DNA of 63,290 nucleotides from Rhodobacteraceae bacterium bin131 (GTDB lineage Bacteria; Pseudomonadota; Alphaproteobacteria; Rhodobacterales; Rhodobacteraceae). This document shows positions 9,047-19,262 of this stretch, piece after piece (within the stretch, counting starts at the first letter, position 1; each line of letters begins with the position of its first letter). Made by a program: the position numbers and the translations under genes. The stretch is taken from positions 1 through 63,290 of the forward strand of contig MPNP01000008.1 in assembly GCA_002239085.1 (NCBI GenBank), given 5' to 3'. The notes below the pieces were generated by a model. It was not told the origin of the DNA. It was given only the letters and a program-made list of their open reading frames with translations, and searched no databases.

Positions 9047-10093
9047 ATGCATCCGGCCTTATCCATAATTTTTTTTACCACCGTCTCAGGGGTGGGGTTC
9101 AGCTTAATTTTCTGGGTTGGATTCTATCTTTTGTTTATCATTGACATTGATTTCCCTTATCCGATTTTAAATGCTTACATCGATGCTGTTATCGCTAATT
9201 CCATTTCTATGGATAGCGGTTGGGATGCCTTGTACTTTATCTTGATTACGCCGATTTGCCTCGGTATTGGAATCGTTTTAGCCGCGGTTGGATTAACGTG
9301 CTCCCTTTTTCATCTCAGGCGACCAACTCGCGCTTGGAGGGCTTTGTCACAGTGGCGATCATCTTGGCTATCACGAGAAGGCATACTTGCAATATTCTGC
9401 TTAGGCATGAGTGCCCTACTGTTCATATCTCTGTTAATTTTTGTGTATCAAATTATCGCTTGGGATATTCCCCATCAATTGATTCAAATATTAGCATTTT
9501 TTGTCATCATTCTTTCGCTTCTGACTGTTTACTCAACTGCTATGATCTATGCTCAACTCAAGGCTGTTCAAGCATGGTCAACACGATTGACGCCATCAAT
9601 GTACATTACCTTTGGCCTGGCGGGTGGTTTTTTACTTTGGTTAAGCGTAGCTGAATTACAAACCAATTTAGAGGCGTATGAACTCACCACCATTGACTTA
9701 TTAGTATTCTTGTTTATCCATTGTTTATCATGGTTAATTATGTTGGTTTGGTGGCGTCGTAACGATCAATTATTTACATCGGGTTCAACGATTGAAACAG
9801 CTACTCGGTTGGACAAACTTGGTGAAGTAAAGCCCTTTGAACCACCTCATATGGGTCCGAATTATCTGACTTCAGAAATGGGGTACAGAATCAATCGCAA
9901 GCGGATTATTCATTTGCGTTTGATCAGTGGCGGAATCGGCTTTATCCTTCCGATAGGATTGATTGCTCTTAATTTACCTATAATCTTAGCTTTTTTATGT
10001 CAAATCGTTGGAATAGGACTTTCGCGTTGGCTGTTTTTTGCCGAAGCGAAACATACCTCAATGCTCTATTATTACGGCAATCCTGAAAAATAA
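9047..10093 (+). CDS. soeC: sulfite dehydrogenase membrane anchor SoeC (DmsC family)
   Basis: 348 aa, strongly hydrophobic, with about eight membrane segments and a start MHPALSIIFFTTVSGVGFS of the sort seen in DmsC-family anchors attached to SoeAB. A long polar loop lies near residues 260-285. It would hold SoeAB on the cytoplasmic face and transfer electrons to quinone. It begins 15 bases after soeB; no strong ribosome site is visible, so coupling to soeB is likely. Confidence 0.88.
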   Translation: MHPALSIIFFTTVSGVGFSLIFWVGFYLLFIIDIDFPYPILNAYIDAVIANSISMDSGWDALYFILITPICLGIGIVLAAVGLTCSLFHLRRPTRAWRALSQWRSSWLSREGILAIFCLGMSALLFISLLIFVYQIIAWDIPHQLIQILAFFVIILSLLTVYSTAMIYAQLKAVQAWSTRLTPSMYITFGLAGGFLLWLSVAELQTNLEAYELTTIDLLVFLFIHCLSWLIMLVWWRRNDQLFTSGSTIETATRLDKLGEVKPFEPPHMGPNYLTSEMGYRINRKRIIHLRLISGGIGFILPIGLIALNLPIILAFLCQIVGIGLSRWLFFAEAKHTSMLYYYGNPEK

Positions 10094-10292
10094 ATTTCGT
10101 TCAAATTCTTCGCTTTAAGATCATCCCCGCTTTTTTTGCTTAATCATCCAGTCTTTAACACAAAGCGATTCAAACGCTTCATTGTTGGAGGACAAGTTAT
10201 CAGAAGAGCACTACCAAATATAAATTATCTTTAGCTTGCATACGTTCATCAGAACGACCACTCAAAGTCAGGTCTAAAATATTAAACTAAGT

Positions 10293-13200
10293 TCAAGCTG
10301 TAAGCTGGCTTTCCAAATCAACAATTGGATAAGGAATACGATGCAACATTTCTTTTGGACAAATCTGAATAAAGTTATCCTCTTCAACTTCCCAGTTGTT
10401 AAGCAACTTTTTAGCATGAGAACTATTTGTTTCTTGAGCGTGTTCAACTACAAAATTATACAACTGCCCACGCCAATAAGGAACTGACAATTTGCAATAG
10501 ACCAAAGTCTCTTTGTTAATCATTCTTGGTGCCTCATTATGTGGGTCATATAAATATGCCATTCCACCTGTCATACCTGCACCAAAATTAGCCTCAATAG
10601 AACCCAATATCACTGCGACACCTCCAGTCATATATTCGCAGCCATTGGCACCACATCCCTCAACGACAACAACAGCGCCAGAATTGCGAACACAAAACCT
10701 CTCACCTGCACGTCCTGCGGCAAACATCTTTCCATTCGTAGCACCGTAGAGAACTGTATTACCAATGATAGTGTTTTTCATTGACTCAAAATGGGAGAAC
10801 GTAGGAGGGAAGACGACAATTGTACCACCTGAAAGACCTTTACCGACATAGTCGTTAGCATCACCGGACAGAATGAGTTTTAGACCGTTAACTGCAAACG
10901 CACCAAGTGATTGACCCGCTGACCCTGATAATTTTATTGTAAGGTGGTCAGATTGGAGCGAGTTGTTCATTCCAAATTTTTTGACAATATAATGCGATGT
11001 TCGTGCTCCTATCGTGCGTACTGTGTTACGAACAACATAAGAGAGTTGCATTTTCTCTCCTTCCTCAAAAAACGCGTTTGCGTCATTTAAAATCTCTTGG
11101 TCTAAAGATTCAGGGACTTCATTTCGGGGTTTAGCAGCGCGTTTACCAACAGAAGCATTTTCATCAACTCGTACAAGAAGAGGGTTTAAATCAAGATCAA
11201 CAAGGAGTTCAGAACCGCGATAAGTTTGAGTGAGTAAATCGGTCCGTCCAATCACCTCATCAAGTGAACGAACACCCATTTCAGCCAGAATTTCTCTGAC
11301 CTCTCGTGCATAAAAAGAAATTAAATTTACAACCTTATCAACTGTTCCCGTAAACTTCTGTCGAAGCTTTTCATCTTGAGTACATACTCCGACAGGACAA
11401 GTATTTGACTGGCACTGCCTGACCATCATGCAGCCCATAGCAATCAATGCCGCGGTACCAATCCCATATTCTTCAGCCCCGAGAAGTGCAGCAATAACAA
11501 TGTCTCGTCCTGTTCGTAGTCCCCCATCTGTTCGAAGGATTACGCGGTCGCGAAGCTTATTCAGAGTCAGAACTTGGTGACATTCGGCTAAGCCAATTTC
11601 CCAAGGTAAGCCAGCAAACTTTATTGAAGTGGCCGGGGAGGCGCCTGTCCCACCAGAATGACCCGAAATTAGAATGACATCAGCTTTTGCTTTAGCCACT
11701 CCTGCAGCAATCGTACCTATACCAGATGAGGATACCAATTTGACGCATACTTTGGCACGAGGATTGATTTGCTTCAAGTCATAAATTAATTGTGCTAAGT
11801 CTTCGATTGAATAAATATCGTGATGAGGAGGTGGCGAAATTAATGTAACTCCTTTAGTAGAATGACGCAGTTTGGCAATTAAGTCGGTTACTTTCATACC
11901 TGGAAGTTGACCTCCCTCACCCGGCTTTGCTCCCTGTGCTATCTTGATTTCGAGTTCCTCACAATTGGAGAGATACTCAGCCGTAACACCAAATCGCCCA
12001 CTTGCAACCTGTTTGATCTTGGCTGAAGGATTATCACCGTTTGCATCAGGAGTTGCGTGTGCCGGATCTTCTCCTCCCTCACCGGAGTCCGATTTAGCCC
12101 CAATTCGATTCATCGCAACGTTAAGGGTTCGGTGCGCTTCAGGGCTTAAAGCTCCTAAAGACATACCAGGGGTTACAAACCTTTTTCGAATCGCCGTGAT
12201 TGAATCAACTTCACTTAAGGAGATTGGGTTCTGGAGCGCACTGATTTGCAATAAATCACGTAAGTTTAACGGTGGTGCATTTTTCATCGCATTAGAATAA
12301 CTACGCCAGAGCTCATAATCATCAGCCTCGCAGGCCGCTTGGAGTTGATGCATTTCGCGAGCCTTCCAAGCATGCTTTTCACCTGCATTTCGTAACTTGT
12401 AAAACCCTCCAACAGGTAGCAATGAGGTTATTTGGGACCAGCTTTTTTGATGCTGCTCTATCAGAATACGTTGTAATCCTTCTAAGCCGATTCCAGATAT
12501 ACGACTGGCCATTCCAGGAAAGTACTTTGCGACCATTGCTCTTGATAAACCAAGAGCTTCAAAGTTAAGACCACCCCGATATGAGGAAATCACCGAAATC
12601 CCCATTTTGGACATAATCTTCAGAAGACCCTGATTAATCGCTTCTCGATAATTATCCACCGCTTCTTTTAATGATAATTTCAAGAGTTTGCTTTTTACTT
12701 TTTCGGCAAGTGTGTCTTGGGCAAGGTAGGCATTGACAGTCGTGGCGCCACAACCGATCAGAACGGCAAAATAATGAGGGTCCAGACATTCCCCAGAGCG
12801 TACATTTAAGGATGTAAAGGTTCTTAATCCTTTGGCCGTAAGAGAACTATGAACTGCACTTGTGACCAATATCATCGGCATAGGTGCCGCTTGAGGACCT
12901 TGTTGCATATCAGTCAGAACCAAATTACTAAATCCCGAACAGACTTTTTTTTCAGCTTCAACTAAAATTGCTTCCAGTGCTTTTTCCAGCGCCTTTTCCC
13001 CAGCATTTGGGTCGAATGTACAGTCAAGGACTGCAACATCATCACTGAAAAATTCAGACATGGACTCAAACATTGCATTACTGAGCACCGGCGATTGAAT
13101 CATGGCGGTGGCAACAGCTTGTTCCTCTGTATCTAAAACATTGTTCAAATTACCAAAGCGGGTAATCAAACTCATCACACCATGTTCTCGAAGGGAGTCG

Positions 13201-14831
13201 ATTGGAGGGTTGGTAACTTGACTAAAATTTTGTCTGAAATAATGACTCATGGGGCGATACTTATCGGACAATACTGCAGGAGGGGTATCATCACCCATTG
13301 AGATGACAACTTCTTTGGCATCTTGAACCATCGGCACAAGGATAGACTCAATCTCCTCCAAAGTTACCCCGGCCATACTTTGTCTTTTCAATAGCTCATC
13401 ACCTGAAAAGTAGGTCTTTTCATGAAGCGCTTGAACTTGACCATCAAGTGACCGGATGGTTTCTGTCATCTTGGCAAAGGGCTGGGAATTTGCCAACAGA
13501 TCCTTGATTTCTTGATCGTGGTACAGCTTTTTTTGGTATATGTCCACGGCAACCATTTGGCCTGGACCCAGAGCACCTTTTTCGGTAATTGTTGATTCCG
13601 GAAGAGGAATCATTCCAGTTTCCGAACCTGCAAGGAGTAAATTATCGGAAGTAACGGCATACCGTAAAGGCCGCAAACCATTACGGTCCAGTCCAGCAAC
13701 AAGCCAGCGCCCATCCGACATCACTACACTCGCAGGCCCATCCCAAGGTTCCATGACGGCATTACAGTAATTATACATATCTTGCCAAGCTTTCGGCATA
13801 TAGTCTTGTTTTTTTGACCACGCCTCAGGAATCATTATTGATTTGGTCATCGGGGCGCTCCGCCCGGCACGTATCATTACCTCGAAAACGGCATCTAACG
13901 CGGCTGAATCAGATGACCCTTGGGAAACGATGGGCTTTATGTCATCAGCATGATCACCAAAATTCCCCGAAACCATCTTGATCTCATGACTTTTAAGCCA
14001 ATTGAGGTTGCCATTGATGGTATTTATCTCGCCATTATGAGCGGTCATCCTAAAGGGTTGGGCAAGCCACCACTGGGGAAACGTGTTGGTTGAATAGCGC
14101 TGATGATACAGAGCATAGCTTGAAATAAAATTTTCATCCTTGAGATCTGGATAAAATTCAGCGACCTGTTCGGCTAACATCATACCCTTATATACAATGC
14201 TTTGACAAGACAGTGAGCAAATGTACATTCCACTTATCTGCGCTTGAACGACTGCTTTTTCTATCCGACGCCGAATAACATATAAGTTCTGCTCAAAAGC
14301 CTCTTCACTGAGGTTGAGATTGTCAGCAAAAAGGATTTGTTCAATTTCAGGGCGGGTTGCATCGGCTTTTTCACCCAATACTTCTGTATTGACCGGAACA
14401 TGGCGCCAGCCATAAATCGTGTGTCCCATCTGAAGAATCTCGGATTCAACGATAGTCCGGCACTTTTCTTGGGCATTAAAATCAGTGCGAGGAAGAAACA
14501 CCATACCCACTGCAAAATTCTTACCTTGAATAGGTTGGCTACCTGTTTGCAGAATTTTTTCATGGAAAAAATCAAGTGGAATTTGGGTTAAAATACCGGC
14601 TCCATCACCAGTTTTTCCATCTGCATCAACTGCCCCACGGTGCCAGACCGCCTTCAGTGCGGTAATTCCGTATTCAACCACTCTTCGAGAGGATTGAGCA
14701 TCAATTGAAACAACCATACCAACACCACAAGAATCATGCTCGTTGGCGGGTAAGTAAAGTCCTTTCTCGGCTATTTTTTGGCGACGTGCGCGTTCGTCAA
14801 TTATCTTGTTATTTTGTTGACAATTCACCAT
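10293..14831 (-). CDS. gltB: glutamate synthase (NADPH) large subunit
   Basis: 1512 aa, full length. The type II glutaminase domain begins with EHDSCGVGM, where Cys35 would be the nucleophile after removal of an N-terminal propeptide. The central and FMN domains contain SDSGEGGEDP, GAKPGEGGQLPG and SGGTGASP; the [3Fe-4S] cysteines are in CMMVRQCQSNTCPVGVC; the C-terminal GXGXG beta-helix domain follows with repeated Gly motifs. Makes two glutamates from glutamine and 2-oxoglutarate with electrons from GltD. It is 33 bp downstream of gltD in the same operon. Confidence 0.97.
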   Translation of the reverse strand: MVNCQQNNKIIDERARRQKIAEKGLYLPANEHDSCGVGMVVSIDAQSSRRVVEYGITALKAVWHRGAVDADGKTGDGAGILTQIPLDFFHEKILQTGSQPIQGKNFAVGMVFLPRTDFNAQEKCRTIVESEILQMGHTIYGWRHVPVNTEVLGEKADATRPEIEQILFADNLNLSEEAFEQNLYVIRRRIEKAVVQAQISGMYICSLSCQSIVYKGMMLAEQVAEFYPDLKDENFISSYALYHQRYSTNTFPQWWLAQPFRMTAHNGEINTINGNLNWLKSHEIKMVSGNFGDHADDIKPIVSQGSSDSAALDAVFEVMIRAGRSAPMTKSIMIPEAWSKKQDYMPKAWQDMYNYCNAVMEPWDGPASVVMSDGRWLVAGLDRNGLRPLRYAVTSDNLLLAGSETGMIPLPESTITEKGALGPGQMVAVDIYQKKLYHDQEIKDLLANSQPFAKMTETIRSLDGQVQALHEKTYFSGDELLKRQSMAGVTLEEIESILVPMVQDAKEVVISMGDDTPPAVLSDKYRPMSHYFRQNFSQVTNPPIDSLREHGVMSLITRFGNLNNVLDTEEQAVATAMIQSPVLSNAMFESMSEFFSDDVAVLDCTFDPNAGEKALEKALEAILVEAEKKVCSGFSNLVLTDMQQGPQAAPMPMILVTSAVHSSLTAKGLRTFTSLNVRSGECLDPHYFAVLIGCGATTVNAYLAQDTLAEKVKSKLLKLSLKEAVDNYREAINQGLLKIMSKMGISVISSYRGGLNFEALGLSRAMVAKYFPGMASRISGIGLEGLQRILIEQHQKSWSQITSLLPVGGFYKLRNAGEKHAWKAREMHQLQAACEADDYELWRSYSNAMKNAPPLNLRDLLQISALQNPISLSEVDSITAIRKRFVTPGMSLGALSPEAHRTLNVAMNRIGAKSDSGEGGEDPAHATPDANGDNPSAKIKQVASGRFGVTAEYLSNCEELEIKIAQGAKPGEGGQLPGMKVTDLIAKLRHSTKGVTLISPPPHHDIYSIEDLAQLIYDLKQINPRAKVCVKLVSSSGIGTIAAGVAKAKADVILISGHSGGTGASPATSIKFAGLPWEIGLAECHQVLTLNKLRDRVILRTDGGLRTGRDIVIAALLGAEEYGIGTAALIAMGCMMVRQCQSNTCPVGVCTQDEKLRQKFTGTVDKVVNLISFYAREVREILAEMGVRSLDEVIGRTDLLTQTYRGSELLVDLDLNPLLVRVDENASVGKRAAKPRNEVPESLDQEILNDANAFFEEGEKMQLSYVVRNTVRTIGARTSHYIVKKFGMNNSLQSDHLTIKLSGSAGQSLGAFAVNGLKLILSGDANDYVGKGLSGGTIVVFPPTFSHFESMKNTIIGNTVLYGATNGKMFAAGRAGERFCVRNSGAVVVVEGCGANGCEYMTGGVAVILGSIEANFGAGMTGGMAYLYDPHNEAPRMINKETLVYCKLSVPYWRGQLYNFVVEHAQETNSSHAKKLLNNWEVEEDNFIQICPKEMLHRIPYPIVDLESQLTA

Positions 14832-14864
14832 TAATTTTCTCCTTAAGAAACTTACCCTTAGGCA

Positions 14865-16301
14865 TTAAGCGGCTGATTTAAGCCTTGTTGCAAAGCAATT
14901 CTTGATGATTTCTTCAGCTGCTTCACGTCCGTCCCTGATGGCCCAAACCACAAGGCTAGCTCCGCGAACAATATCTCCCACTGCATACACGCCAGGAATA
15001 CTTGTCGCATGGGTTTTAAATTGAGTGTTGATTGTTCCCCAGCGAGTTATTTTCAGCTCTTGGATACCCCAGAGTTGTGGTAAATCTTCGGGGTCAAACC
15101 CTAGGGCTTTGATGACGAGGTCGGTACTGACATTAAACTCACCGCCGGGTATGGCAACTGGTGTTCTTCGTCCCGTTGCATCGCGGTCAGAAAGCCGCAT
15201 TTTCGTCGCAAGCATTTTATCAACACAATTCGCACCAGAAAAGGCTTTGGGCAGGGTTAACCAAACAAATTCGACCCCTTCTTCTTCGGCGTTAAGAACT
15301 TCACGAACTGAGCCAGGCATATTGTGGCGGTCCCGCCGATAAAAGCACTTCACAGAATTGGCGCCTTGCCTCACAGCCGTTCGTACACAATCCATTGCTG
15401 TGTCGCCACCACCAATCACCACAACATCCTTATTCTTGGCATCAAGTAACCCATTATCAAATTCTGGAACCGAGTCGCCAAAGCTTTTACGGTTAGAGGC
15501 AACCAAATAATCTATTGCTGGTATCACACCCGATAAGCCAATCCCTGGGCATTTGATATCACGAGATTTATAAACACCCGTGGCAATGATTACGCTATCA
15601 TGGTTCTGTTGAATTTTATGGAAGCTGATATCTTCGCCAACTCGGCAATTTTGAATGAACTTAACGTCAGCTTTTTGGAGCTGATCAATCCGATTCATTA
15701 CAATATGTTTCTCCAGCTTAAAGCCGGGTATACCATAGGTCATTAATCCACCTGGTCGATCATGTTGATCATAGACCACAACTTTAATTCCTGCCCGTCG
15801 TAAAAGATCAGCCGCGGCTAATCCTCCAGGACCGGCACCAATAATACCCACTGAATAATCCACTTCATTTATAGGTTTGATTTCTTCGACCCAACCTTCT
15901 TGCCAAGCAAGATCAGTGAGATATTTTTCAATTGATCCGATGGTAACGGTTCCATGACCCGATTGTTCAATTACACAATTCCCTTCACAAAGACGGTCTT
16001 GCGGGCATATACGGCCACAGATTTCTGGAAACGTATTGGTTTGTTGACTCAGTTGGTATGCTTCTTTAAGACGCCCCTCAGCAGTCAATTTAAGCCAGTC
16101 AGGGATGTTATTATGCAAAGGACAATGCGTTTGGCAATAGGGAACACCGCATTGGGAACAGCGACTTGATTGTTCTTGTGCCTCTTCAATTTGATAGTCA
16201 TGGTAAATTTCGCTAAAATCGTTTACTCGAGACCGCGATTGCCGTTTTTCTGGCGTGGCTGATTCGGTATTAACAAAAGTTAGCATGCGTTGTTTGTTCA
16301 T
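14865..16301 (-). CDS. gltD: glutamate synthase small subunit
   Basis: 478 aa. N-terminal cysteine clusters (CSQCGVPYCQTHCPLHN near residue 47, CGRICPQDRLCEGNC near 94) are the low-potential [4Fe-4S] sites; IGAGPGGLAAADLLR near residue 153 is the FAD site and VIGGGDTAMDCVR near 296 the NADPH site. It passes NADPH electrons to GltB. It comes before gltB in the operon, and the 250-bp gap upstream, shared with divergent uppP, should hold the promoter. Confidence 0.96.
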   Translation of the reverse strand: MNKQRMLTFVNTESATPEKRQSRSRVNDFSEIYHDYQIEEAQEQSSRCSQCGVPYCQTHCPLHNNIPDWLKLTAEGRLKEAYQLSQQTNTFPEICGRICPQDRLCEGNCVIEQSGHGTVTIGSIEKYLTDLAWQEGWVEEIKPINEVDYSVGIIGAGPGGLAAADLLRRAGIKVVVYDQHDRPGGLMTYGIPGFKLEKHIVMNRIDQLQKADVKFIQNCRVGEDISFHKIQQNHDSVIIATGVYKSRDIKCPGIGLSGVIPAIDYLVASNRKSFGDSVPEFDNGLLDAKNKDVVVIGGGDTAMDCVRTAVRQGANSVKCFYRRDRHNMPGSVREVLNAEEEGVEFVWLTLPKAFSGANCVDKMLATKMRLSDRDATGRRTPVAIPGGEFNVSTDLVIKALGFDPEDLPQLWGIQELKITRWGTINTQFKTHATSIPGVYAVGDIVRGASLVVWAIRDGREAAEEIIKNCFATRLKSAA

Positions 16302-16558
16302 AACTGATACCCCAAAATTGTGAGAGATTACTAGTTAGTTAGTCCATGAATAAAAATAAGGCATAACCATTGATATATTTTACTTATTTTTTATTGTTAA
16401 GTCAATTTTAACCCATTTATTCAACCATATTAGGTCATTATTTATTACCTTTATTACATTAATTTCCCTGCATTGAATTATCCTGATCACCGCTTTAATT
16501 ATCCATTTCTGCCTATAAGTGATCGAGAAATTCTATTTTAGTTAGGTTTATCTCTGCC

Positions 16559-17362
16559 ATGATGCTTTTTCACCTCATATTAGTTGCCACTATACAAGGA
16601 ATTACGGAGTTTCTCCCCGTGTCATCATCGGGACACCTAGCTTTAATCCCTAACTTAACATCTCTGGATGATCAAGGTCTTGTCATTGATGTCTTTGCCC
16701 ATATCGGTACGCTTTTTGCCGTTATCCTTTACTTTTTCCGAGACGTCCGATCCGCTTTAGCGGGATTGATTGATCTGATTCAATGGAAAATAAGAACCTC
16801 GAACGCAAAGTTGGCGACCTGCTTAGTGATTGGAACCATACCCGTTGTACTACTGGGTTTTGTATTTTATACCACGGGTATAGGAGATTCGCTTCGCAAT
16901 TTAAAAGTAATAGGATTTACGACTTTATTGTTTGGTATTGTGCTTTACGTCTGTGATCAGCTCGGTACAACAGACCAAAAATTTACGAATTGGTCTGTTA
17001 AAGACGCCTTTATTCTGAGCCTCTTTCAGATGATTTCGCTCATTCCGGGAACGTCGCGTTCAGGAATAGTCATATCCGGGGCTCGCTTGAAGGGATATAA
17101 TCGCTCCGATGCGACGCGCATTTCAATGCTTATGTCAATTCCGACAATCCTAGCGGCAGGAACCTTGTCAACGATAGGTTTAATGCAGAATCCGCAACCC
17201 ACTTTAATTGTCAATAGCCTCATTGTACTCGCCATCTCTTTCGTTGCGGCATTAGGAGCACTCGCCACCATGATGAAGCTCATACAATCTTTCAGCTTCA
17301 CACCATTTGTAATTTACCGAGTTATTCTCGGAGTGATACTGCTGTGGGTAGCATATAATTAA
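16559..17362 (+). CDS. uppP: undecaprenyl-diphosphatase UppP
   Basis: 267 aa, polytopic. The two catalytic signatures are present: QGITEFLPVSSSGHL (residues 14-28) and PGTSRSG (about 163). It recycles the lipid carrier for peptidoglycan and O-antigen synthesis and gives bacitracin tolerance. It diverges from gltDB. Confidence 0.96.
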   Translation: MMLFHLILVATIQGITEFLPVSSSGHLALIPNLTSLDDQGLVIDVFAHIGTLFAVILYFFRDVRSALAGLIDLIQWKIRTSNAKLATCLVIGTIPVVLLGFVFYTTGIGDSLRNLKVIGFTTLLFGIVLYVCDQLGTTDQKFTNWSVKDAFILSLFQMISLIPGTSRSGIVISGARLKGYNRSDATRISMLMSIPTILAAGTLSTIGLMQNPQPTLIVNSLIVLAISFVAALGALATMMKLIQSFSFTPFVIYRVILGVILLWVAYN

Positions 17363-17715
17363 TCGCACATCAATATTCCCCATCTACTCTGGGTATTCCG
17401 CTTCACCAGTCCAATGCAAGACACCCGACGATTCTCGGTCAACACCGGCACGAGTCGTAATACTTTCCATAAAATCAGTAGGTTGCAACGGATCGGATCA
17501 AGATGATCAGAGAGAGTCGGGCTGGGTGGTTGTGAGCCTATCAATTTATCACATTTAACTCCGTGATGTTTTTATGCCAATTACTGGACCATGTTTATTG
17601 GTACTTTTCAACTTTCATCTTCCACCGCCTGCTGGTTCAGACAGGAGTGTCAGGCCTCTGAGGTTTGAGACTGTGAACGTATTCATTGCACAGTCTCACA
17701 TGCCCGTCGCGGGCC
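17363..17715. other. decayed G/C-richer stretch after uppP
   Basis: No intact gene. On the minus strand several short frames succeed one another: one of about 37 codons ends in HWTGEAEYPE near 17385, and another (VEARDGHVRLCNEYVHS) continues from the SRPBCC remnant at 17716-17913. The pattern suggests erosion of one or two genes. Confidence 0.45.
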
Positions 17716-17913
17716 TCAACCTTGGTGCACCGGGAATACGTCAGAGTCAGGCGCGTCCCACCAGCGGCGCAACATCTCCGGTTCCGTCAACGCGGCATAG
17801 ATCGACTCGACCGGCGCGTTAACCACACGATGCAGCGTCAGGTAGATGGTCCGCTTGTGGTTTCCGGTGATGGCTCGAATTCGGTCATCGCGATTCAGCC
17901 GTCTTTTTTCCAT
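17716..17913 (-). pseudogene. SRPBCC/AHSA1-type domain, N-terminal remnant
   Basis: A 65-codon frame starting four bases after the NDUFA9 gene contains LTLHRVVNAPVESIYAALTE and MLRRWWDA, the hallmark beginning of AHSA1/SRPBCC lipid-binding-fold proteins, which are normally about 140-160 aa. It stops early, with what looks like further coding sequence in another frame downstream. The region is richer in G and C than the flanking genes. I read it as a degraded gene, possibly acquired. Confidence 0.6.
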
Positions 17914-17916
17914 TTA

Positions 17917-18897
17917 TTAACCGGCATCTGAAGATTCTTTGATCGCCGTGTACTGTCCATCTGGACGATAGCTGTACAGGTACTTTTCCAGTTCTCCAGA
18001 CATTGAAGTTGGTGTTATTCCTAATTCAGAAAAAGTTGGATAGGCGCCAGTGACGACATTATCTTGACCTAATTGTTGGAGTTGATCACGAGTAATCATT
18101 TGGTTGGGAACCAATCCACCGCTTACAAATTGTAACATGTCAAATATCCACGCCACTGGTGAAAATAACGGAGCAGGGAATGCCAGAACCAATCGCTTGC
18201 GTCTAATAATTTCCAGCATGCGATCAATGAGTTGTTTTAAGCTCAGTTGATCAGGTCCGCCTAATTCATAAATTCCAGGCTTTATGTCTTCAATGACAGC
18301 CTTCTCAACTGCTTGAGCAACATCATCAACAAATACTGGTTGAAATTGAGTGTGCCCTCCAGGCAACGGCAAAACTATCGAGAGTCGTGCCAAAGAAGCA
18401 AACTTATTGAAGAATTCATCTTCATTGCCAAAAATGACTGATGGTCGAAAAATTATGGCCTCCTCAAAATTGTCAATGACAACCTGCTCCCCTCTCGCTT
18501 TACTATCGGCATATTCACTCGGACTACCAATAGTTGACCCTAGCGAAGACATATGAATCAGCCTATCAACATCCATTTGTGAAGATATCTTGGCAATATT
18601 TTCAGCCGCTTTAAAGTGAATTGCATCAAATTTTTGCTGTTTGATTTGATTCAAAATTCCGACACAATTGACGACCGCTGAGGAACCCTCAATTGCTTCC
18701 TCAATTGTCTTTGGGAAGCGTATATTCGCCAGCATTGGAGTAACTTGGCCAGGAAATCCATAGACTTGAGTAAACATCGCTTCATTGGGTCTTCGTGAAG
18801 CAACTTTAACCCTCCAACCTTGCTTGGCGAGTCGCTGGACGATGTAACGACCAACAAAACCAGATCCACCAAAAACTGTGGCTACTTTATTCAACAC
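17917..18897 (-). CDS. complex I NDUFA9-family NAD(P)-binding protein
   Basis: 326 aa, atypical SDR. The start KVATVFGGSGFVGRYIVQRL (residues 4-23) is the Rossmann site typical of NDUFA9-like proteins, followed by RPNEA, VNCVGIL and HMSSLGS. Alphaproteobacterial members are linked to NADH-quinone oxidoreductase assembly or stability by homology to the mitochondrial accessory subunit. Convergent with uppP, a pairing common in this class. Confidence 0.88.
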   Translation of the reverse strand: MLNKVATVFGGSGFVGRYIVQRLAKQGWRVKVASRRPNEAMFTQVYGFPGQVTPMLANIRFPKTIEEAIEGSSAVVNCVGILNQIKQQKFDAIHFKAAENIAKISSQMDVDRLIHMSSLGSTIGSPSEYADSKARGEQVVIDNFEEAIIFRPSVIFGNEDEFFNKFASLARLSIVLPLPGGHTQFQPVFVDDVAQAVEKAVIEDIKPGIYELGGPDQLSLKQLIDRMLEIIRRKRLVLAFPAPLFSPVAWIFDMLQFVSGGLVPNQMITRDQLQQLGQDNVVTGAYPTFSELGITPTSMSGELEKYLYSYRPDGQYTAIKESSDAG

Positions 18898-19083
18898 TTA
18901 TTCCCCTTGCGAATGAGCAAACCAGCGCTCTCTAACGATTTAAGATACTTTTTTTTAAAGGGTAGTTCAAATTTTTATTTCTGATAAAAACTCTAAAAAC
19001 CATATTTCAAGTTATTACCTTGTCAACTCTCTTTGAATATTCTAAATGAATATCCTGTTGTTTTTGGAATTGTCTGTTCTCAA

Positions 19084-19170
19084 GCCCAGATGGCGGAATT
19101 GGTAGACGCGCTAGCTTCAGGTGCTAGTACTCGTATGGGTGTGGAGGTTCGAGTCCTCTTCTGGGCACCA
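19084..19170 (+). tRNA. tRNA-Leu (anticodon CAG)
   Basis: 87 nt class II tRNA with encoded CCA. Acceptor arms GCCCAGA and TCTGGGC pair; the anticodon stem CTAGC/GCTAG encloses TTCAGGT, giving CAG; a long variable arm precedes the T-arm (GGTTCGAGTCC). No integrase or attachment repeat is seen next to it. Confidence 0.97.
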
Positions 19171-19262
19171 TATAGTTCATGGTCTGTTGCCAGCCTGCAG
19201 ATAGCATGAGGATAATTTCGTACTACAGGCACCAATTAATTTTTGAACATTAAAGGAACACA

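Noticed and set aside
10513-10749. Plus-strand frame inside gltB
   Set aside because: Shadow of the confidently identified glutamate synthase gene.
19084-19170. tRNA-Leu as an integration site of a genomic island
   Set aside because: No integrase and no repeated tRNA 3' end found downstream.
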